From Alphaproteobacteria bacterium (GTDB lineage: Bacteria > Pseudomonadota > Alphaproteobacteria > CACIAM-22H2), in contig JAEULA010000008.1 of the NCBI GenBank assembly GCA_016793165.1, forward strand, positions 62,001 through 126,000: DNA of 64,000 nucleotides, written 5' to 3'. Made by a program: the position numbers and the translations under genes. Position 1 is the first letter of the stretch. Each line of letters begins with the position of its first letter. Below are positions 59,364-64,000 of the stretch, piece after piece. The notes beneath the pieces are model-generated. The model was not told the DNA's origin. It saw only the letters and a list, made by a program, of their open reading frames with translations, and did not search any database.

Positions 59364-59482
59364 GCGCCGCCGTGCAGCCGCCTTGCGACACCCCGGTGGA
59401 GTTGCGATAGGCTGCACCGGAAAGCTTCGGCGCGCGGTTTCCGAGAGGCAGGGGCCGCGTCCAGATCATCGGGAGACGAGCC

Positions 59483-61078
59483 ATGTTCCTCCGCACGGTG
59501 CGCGTCGCGGTCACGGCCGGGTTTGTGGGCGTCGCGGCACTCTTCGGGGCGGGTGCCGAGACCGCCGTCGCCCAGGACCTGACGATCGGTCTGCAAGGCA
59601 GCATCACGTCGATCGACCCGCATTTCCATGCGCTGGCGACGAACAACAACGTGGCGCAGCACCTCTTCGACAGGCTGATCCACCAGGACGAGCGCCAGCG
59701 GCTGACGCCGGGCCTGGCGACGTCATGGTCGGCGCTCGACGAGACGACCTGGGAGCTGCGGCTGCGCAAGGGGGTCAAGTTCCACGACGGCAGCGACTTC
59801 GACGCCCAGGACGTCATCGCGACGATCAAGCGCGTGCCCTGGGTGCCCAACTCGCCGTCCTCCTTCACCGGCTTCGTGCGGCCGATCGTCGAGACGGTGG
59901 TGGTCGACCCGCACACGATCCGTTTCCGGACCAGCGCGCCGGCGCCGCTGCTGCCGGCGATGCTGACCAGCGTGAACATCGTCAGCCGGAAGGCGGTCGA
60001 GGCGCCGAGCGCCGACTTCAACAGCGGCAAGGCGGCGATCGGGACGGGCCCGTTCCGCTTCGTCGAGTTCGTGCCGGGCGACCGCGTCGTCGTCGTCCGC
60101 AACGACGCCTATTGGGGCGACAAGCCGCATTGGGCGAAGGTCACGATGAAGCTGATCCCGAACAACGCGGCGCGCACCGCCGCGCTGCTTGCGGGCGACG
60201 TGCAGATGATCGAGGCGGTGCCCTCCGCCGACATGCCGCGGCTCAAGGAGAACCCACAGGTCGCGATCGCACGGATCACCTCGAACCGGCTGATCTACCT
60301 CGCGTTCGACCAGTCGCGCGACCAGACGCCCTTCGTCACCGACAAGGCGGGGGCCCTGCTGCCGAACAACCCGCTGAAGGATCCGCGGGTCCGCCAGGCG
60401 ATCAGCAAGGCGATCAACCGCCAGGGCATCGTCGACCGCGTGTTCGACGGCGACGCGATCGGCGCCGGCGGGCTGCTGCCCGAGGGCTCATTCGGGGCCT
60501 CGCCCCGCCTCAAGCCGGACGGGCTCGACCAGGAGGGCGCGCGCAAGCTGCTCGCGGCGGCCGGCTATCCGAACGGGTTCGCGCTCACCCTGCACGGCCC
60601 CAACGACCGCTACCCGAACGACGAGCGCGTGCTGCAGGCGATCGGCCCGATGCTGACGCGCGTCGGCATCGACGCCAAGGTGGTGACGCTGCCGTGGGCG
60701 ACCTACGCCTCGCAGGGCAGCGCGCCCACCTACGCCTACAGCGTCATGCTGTTCGGCTGGGGCAGCAACACGGGCGAGACCTCCGACACGATGCGGGCGC
60801 TGATCGCGACGCCCAACCGGGACAAGGGTATGGGCGCCTCGAACCGCGGGCGCTACTCCAATCCCAAGTTCGACCTGCTGCTGGACAAGGCGCTCGGCAC
60901 GATCGACGACCGGGCCCGGGAGCAGCTGCTGTTCGAGGCAAGCGAGCTCGCGCTCGGCGAGCACGGCATCGTGCCGCTCTACTACCAGGTGAACACCTGG
61001 GCGACGCGCAAGGGCATCGTCTACAGCGCCCGCCAGGACGAGTACTCGCTGGCCCAGTTCGTGCGACCGGCCAACTGA
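59483..61078 (+). CDS. Peptide-type ABC solute-binding protein 3
   Basis: This 531-residue receptor is the third of the set and lies nearest the permeases. Signal peptide about 1-31, ending TAVAQD. The family segments DPHFHALATNNNVAQHLFD, KFHDGSDFDAQDV and LHGPNDRYPNDERV are present. It shares most identity with receptor 2. The start is 119 bp after the previous stop, leaving room for a promoter or attenuator; none is convincing. The permease gene follows 36 bp later, so this copy is probably the one co-translated most closely with the transporter. Confidence 0.92.
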   Translation: MFLRTVRVAVTAGFVGVAALFGAGAETAVAQDLTIGLQGSITSIDPHFHALATNNNVAQHLFDRLIHQDERQRLTPGLATSWSALDETTWELRLRKGVKFHDGSDFDAQDVIATIKRVPWVPNSPSSFTGFVRPIVETVVVDPHTIRFRTSAPAPLLPAMLTSVNIVSRKAVEAPSADFNSGKAAIGTGPFRFVEFVPGDRVVVVRNDAYWGDKPHWAKVTMKLIPNNAARTAALLAGDVQMIEAVPSADMPRLKENPQVAIARITSNRLIYLAFDQSRDQTPFVTDKAGALLPNNPLKDPRVRQAISKAINRQGIVDRVFDGDAIGAGGLLPEGSFGASPRLKPDGLDQEGARKLLAAAGYPNGFALTLHGPNDRYPNDERVLQAIGPMLTRVGIDAKVVTLPWATYASQGSAPTYAYSVMLFGWGSNTGETSDTMRALIATPNRDKGMGASNRGRYSNPKFDLLLDKALGTIDDRAREQLLFEASELALGEHGIVPLYYQVNTWATRKGIVYSARQDEYSLAQFVRPAN

Positions 61079-61114
61079 GATGGCGCGCGCCACCACCGGA
61101 CAGGATTGCCCGCG

Positions 61115-62092
61115 ATGACCGTGTTCATCATCCGGCGCCTGATGCAGAGCGCGCTGGTCCTGTTCGTGATGTCGCTGATCGTGTTCTTCGGCGTCTACGC
61201 GATCGGCGACCCGATCGAGATCTTCATCTCGCCGGAGGCCGACCAGATCGAGCGCGAGCGGGCCAAGGCCGCCCTCGGCCTCGACAGGCCGGTATGGGAG
61301 CAGTACTTCGCCTTCCTCGGGGCGGCCTTCCAGGGCGACCTCGGCCGCTCCTTCGTCTTCAACATCCCGTCGATCACCCTCATCCTGCAGCGGATGCCCG
61401 CGACGCTGGAGCTCGCGGTCTCGGCGCTGGTGCTCGGCATCGCCGTCGGGCTGCCGCTGGGCATGTATGCCGGCTACCGGCCGAACTCCGTCGGGGCGAA
61501 GGCGATCCTGGCCGGCTCGATCCTCGGCTTCTCGCTGCCGACGTTCTGGGTCGGGCTGATGCTGATCATGCTGTTCGCGGTCAACCTGGGCTGGCTGCCT
61601 TCGACCGGGCGCGGCGAGACAGCGACCTATCTCGGCGTCACGTCGAGCCTGTTCACGATTGACGGCCTGCGGCACCTGGCGATGCCGGCGCTGAACCTGG
61701 CGTTGTTCAAGATCTCGCTGATCATCCGGCTGGCGCGCGCCGGCATGCGCGAGAACATGCTGATGGACTACGTGAAGTTCGCGCGCGCCAAGGGACTGCC
61801 GATGCGCCGCGTGGTCTTCGTCCACGTGTTCAAGAACATCATGATCCCGATCGTCACCGTGATCGGGCTGGAGCTCGGCTCGACCATCGCCTTCGCGGTG
61901 GTCACGGAATCGATCTTCGCCTGGCCCGGGATGGGCAAGCTGATCATCGACTCCATCCAGCGCCTCGATCGGCCGGTGATCGTCGCCTATCTCTGCATCA
62001 TCGTGTTCATGTTCATCATCATCAACCTCGTGGTCGACGTCCTCTATTCCGTGCTCGATCCGCGGGTGCGGCTGTCCGAGGCGAAGAGCTGA
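61115..62092 (+). CDS. Peptide ABC transporter permease, DppB/OppB type
   Basis: This 325-residue inner-membrane protein is the first permease of the importer. The N-terminal helix FIIRRLMQSALVLFVMSLIVFF and the periplasmic DP-containing loop are typical of OppB/DppB. A cytoplasmic EAA-type loop that contacts the ATPase is visible in MLMDYVKFARAKGLPMRRVVFVHVFKN. ATG at 61115 is chosen over an in-frame TTG 9 bp upstream. It starts 36 bp after receptor 3 and ends 3 bp before the second permease gene. Confidence 0.94.
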   Translation: MTVFIIRRLMQSALVLFVMSLIVFFGVYAIGDPIEIFISPEADQIERERAKAALGLDRPVWEQYFAFLGAAFQGDLGRSFVFNIPSITLILQRMPATLELAVSALVLGIAVGLPLGMYAGYRPNSVGAKAILAGSILGFSLPTFWVGLMLIMLFAVNLGWLPSTGRGETATYLGVTSSLFTIDGLRHLAMPALNLALFKISLIIRLARAGMRENMLMDYVKFARAKGLPMRRVVFVHVFKNIMIPIVTVIGLELGSTIAFAVVTESIFAWPGMGKLIIDSIQRLDRPVIVAYLCIIVFMFIIINLVVDVLYSVLDPRVRLSEAKS

Positions 62093-62095
62093 GCC

Positions 62096-63028
62096 ATGGC
62101 AACGACGCTTCCCGACGACGGCACGCGGGCGGACGACGAGGTCGTCGCGCCCCGGATCGAGACGCCGCTGCGGCGCTTCATCTCGGATTTCTGCGAAAGC
62201 CGCATCGCGGTCGTCGGGCTGGCGGTGTTCGCGGTGATCCTGGCGGCGGCGCTGCTGGCGCCGGCGATCTCGCCGCAGAACCCCTACGACCTCAACCAGC
62301 TCGACATCATGGACGGCCGCCAGCCGCCGCTGACGAAGTCGATGGACGGGCTCAAGTTCTGGCTGGGCTCCGACGACCAGGGGCGCGACATGCTGTCGGC
62401 CATCTTCTACGGTCTGCGGACGTCGCTCGGGGTCGGCGCGATGAGCGCGCTCGGCGCGCTCGCCCTCGGCATGGCGGCGGGACTCGCGGCGGCCTATTTC
62501 GGCGGCCGGATCGAGAACCTGATCATGCGGATCGTCGACATCCAGCTGTCGTTCCCTGCGATCCTCGTCGCGCTGATCCTGCTGGCCGTGCTCGGGCAGG
62601 GGACCTGGAAGATCATCGTCGCACTGATCTGCGTGCAGTGGGCCTACTACGCGCGAACGGTGCGCGGCACGGCGCTCGTCGAGCGGCGCAAGGAGTACAT
62701 GGAGGCGGCGCGCTGCCTGGCGCTCGGGCACAACCGCATCGTCTTCCGCCACCTGCTGCCGAACTGCCTGCCCCCGCTGATCGTCGTCGTGACGGTGCAG
62801 GTGGCCCACGCGATCGCGCTCGAGGCGACGCTGTCCTTCCTCGGCATCGGCCTGCCCATCACCGAGCCCTCGCTCGGCCTGCTCATCGCCAACGGGTTCG
62901 AGTACCTGCTGTCGGGCAAGTACTGGATCAGCTTCTTCCCCGGCGTGGCGCTGCTGATCACCATCGTGTCGATCAACCTGGTCGGCGACCAGCTGCGCGA
63001 CGTGCTCAATCCGCGCCTGCAGAAATAG
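62096..63028 (+). CDS. Peptide ABC transporter permease, DppC/OppC type
   Basis: This 310-residue protein is the second permease. Its cytoplasmic N-terminal part and first helix (about residues 37-57) are followed by the OppC-type LGSDDQGRDMLSAIFYGLRTSLGVG. The EAA-type loop RKEYMEAARCLALGHNRIVFRHLLPN is also clear. It overlaps nothing but starts 3 bp after the preceding stop and is followed 9 bp later by the ATPase, so the set is one operon. Confidence 0.94.
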   Translation: MATTLPDDGTRADDEVVAPRIETPLRRFISDFCESRIAVVGLAVFAVILAAALLAPAISPQNPYDLNQLDIMDGRQPPLTKSMDGLKFWLGSDDQGRDMLSAIFYGLRTSLGVGAMSALGALALGMAAGLAAAYFGGRIENLIMRIVDIQLSFPAILVALILLAVLGQGTWKIIVALICVQWAYYARTVRGTALVERRKEYMEAARCLALGHNRIVFRHLLPNCLPPLIVVVTVQVAHAIALEATLSFLGIGLPITEPSLGLLIANGFEYLLSGKYWISFFPGVALLITIVSINLVGDQLRDVLNPRLQK

Positions 63029-63037
63029 GAGCGGGAG

Positions 63038-64000
63038 ATGGCGCAGCCGACACTCGTCGTCGAGGACCTGAGGACCTGGTTCTACACCAAGTCCGGGATC
63101 GTCAAGGCCGTGGACGGCGTGTCCTTCGCGGTCGAGCCGGGCAAGGTGATGGGCCTCGTCGGCGAATCCGGCTCCGGCAAGTCGGTCACCGGCTTCTCGA
63201 TCATGGGCCTCGTCGATCCGCCGGGCCGCGTCGCCGGCGGACGCATCCTGTTCCACGGCACCGATCTCGCGAGCCTTTCCGAGGAGCAGATGCGCGCCGT
63301 CCGCGGCAAGCGCATCGCGATGATCTTCCAGGACCCGATGATGACGCTGAACCCGGTCCTGCGCGTCGACACGCAGATGATCGAGGCGGTCCAGGCGCAC
63401 GAGGCGGTGTCGCGCGAGGAGGCGCGCCGGCGCGCGCGCGACGCGCTCGGCCAGGTCGGGATTCCGAGCCCGGACGAGCGCCTCGCCGCCTATCCGCACC
63501 AGTTCTCGGGCGGCATGCGCCAGCGCGTGGCGATCGCCATCGCGCTGCTCAACCGCGTCGAGCTGATCATCGCCGACGAGCCCACCACCGCGCTCGACGT
63601 CACCATCCAGGGCCAGATCCTGTTCGAGATGCAGCGTCTCGCGCGTGAGACGCGCACGGCGCTGGTCTGGATCACCCACGACCTGTCCGTCGTGGCCTCG
63701 CTCGCCGACGAGATCTGCGTCATGTACGCGGGGCGGATCGTCGAGCGCGGGACGATCGACGAGGTGCTCGACCGACCGGCGCACCCGTACACGGCGGGCC
63801 TGATCGGCTCGGTGCCGAGCCGCAACCGCCGCGGCAGCCCGCTGCAGCAGATCCCCGGTGTCATGCCGTCGCTGCTGAGCCTGCCGAAGGGCTGCGCATT
63901 CCGGTCGCGCTGCGCGCGCGCGGATGCGGCCTGCGGCGAGGATCCGCCGGAGATCGGCTTCGGCGGCCTGCAGCGCGCGCGCTGCGTCCACCCACTTGTC
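63038..64000 (+). CDS. Peptide ABC transporter ATP-binding protein (OppD/DppD type), 3' end cut by window
   Basis: The first 321 residues of an importer ATPase are present; no stop occurs before the window edge. Walker A GESGSGKS, the signature FSGGMRQRVAIAIAL, Walker B LIIADEPTTALD and the switch HD(L)SVV are all intact. The C-terminal oligopeptide-type extension contains the cysteine-rich FRSRCARAD..C region expected of OppD/DppD. ATG at 63038 follows a good gagcgggag site. A second ATPase (OppF/DppF type) presumably follows outside the window. Confidence 0.93.
   Translation, partial: MAQPTLVVEDLRTWFYTKSGIVKAVDGVSFAVEPGKVMGLVGESGSGKSVTGFSIMGLVDPPGRVAGGRILFHGTDLASLSEEQMRAVRGKRIAMIFQDPMMTLNPVLRVDTQMIEAVQAHEAVSREEARRRARDALGQVGIPSPDERLAAYPHQFSGGMRQRVAIAIALLNRVELIIADEPTTALDVTIQGQILFEMQRLARETRTALVWITHDLSVVASLADEICVMYAGRIVERGTIDEVLDRPAHPYTAGLIGSVPSRNRRGSPLQQIPGVMPSLLSLPKGCAFRSRCARADAACGEDPPEIGFGGLQRARCVHPLV

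Noticed and set aside
60488..63991. 1167-residue minus-strand frame antisense to the peptide transporter genes
   Set aside because: It covers receptor, permease and ATPase genes that are unmistakable on the plus strand. The antisense product is highly charged, low-complexity and motif-free.

Overview
This window reads as chromosomal DNA of a free-living, very GC-rich alphaproteobacterium (about 70% G+C by eye). Supporting marks are the DUF1476 ATP synthase zeta-type regulator, class II DAHP synthase, a phosphatidylcholine synthase, the compact purC-purS-purQ-purL / bolA / glutaredoxin block, and a perfect CtrA-type TTAA-N7-TTAA site. An order such as Rhodospirillales or Hyphomicrobiales is likely, but the sequence alone does not settle it. 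Nothing here looks mobile: there is no integrase, transposase, phage gene, CRISPR array or plasmid function, and coding density is high throughout.

Layout. 1-5.1 kb: tRNA-Val(CAC) on the minus strand, a DUF3108 exported protein, gph, then glmU-glmS for UDP-GlcNAc. 5.2-9 kb: a DUF599 membrane protein, glutathione reductase, a PhyH dioxygenase and a YdcF-like protein. 9-15 kb: class II DAHP synthase, a nicotinate phosphoribosyltransferase, nitronate monooxygenase, a UPF0114 membrane protein and glutamine-dependent NAD synthetase, so both NAD salvage and final NAD synthesis lie close together. 15-21.3 kb: gltX, cysS, citramalate synthase, a TrmJ-like methyltransferase and rpsD with a strong terminator. 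21.3-30 kb: an HxlR regulator, a small His-rich membrane protein, the Grx4/BolA pair, purL/purQ/purS/purC, an NRDE protein, the zeta subunit and purB.

30-37 kb: a cobalt-type nitrile hydratase operon (accessory, beta, alpha) embedded among radC, map, a YkgJ-like protein and a histidine phosphatase; then a CinA-like protein, a long pentapeptide-repeat protein behind a CtrA site, and tRNA-Leu(UAA). 37-45 kb: an SDR lacking its catalytic tyrosine, a LapG-like (BTLCP) periplasmic protease, a small exported protein and a type I secretion operon built from two different ABC subunits plus an HlyD adaptor. 45-56 kb: phosphatidylcholine synthase, HrpB helicase, an acyl-CoA synthetase and a six-gene minus-strand run (TAXI-type receptor, orphan ABC solute receptor, AbrB permease, aspartoacylase-like hydrolase, HAD phosphatase, ArgE-like deacetylase). 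56-64 kb: an oligopeptide-type ABC importer with three tandem paralogous solute-binding proteins, two permeases and an ATPase cut by the window edge.

The points most worth following are the asymmetric two-subunit type I exporter beside a LapG-like protease, the histidine-rich N-terminus on the cobalt nitrile hydratase alpha subunit, the triplicated solute-binding proteins, the SDR without a catalytic tyrosine, and the CtrA site before an internally duplicated pentapeptide protein. Assignments rest on reading motifs in the translations. No database search or structure prediction was run.
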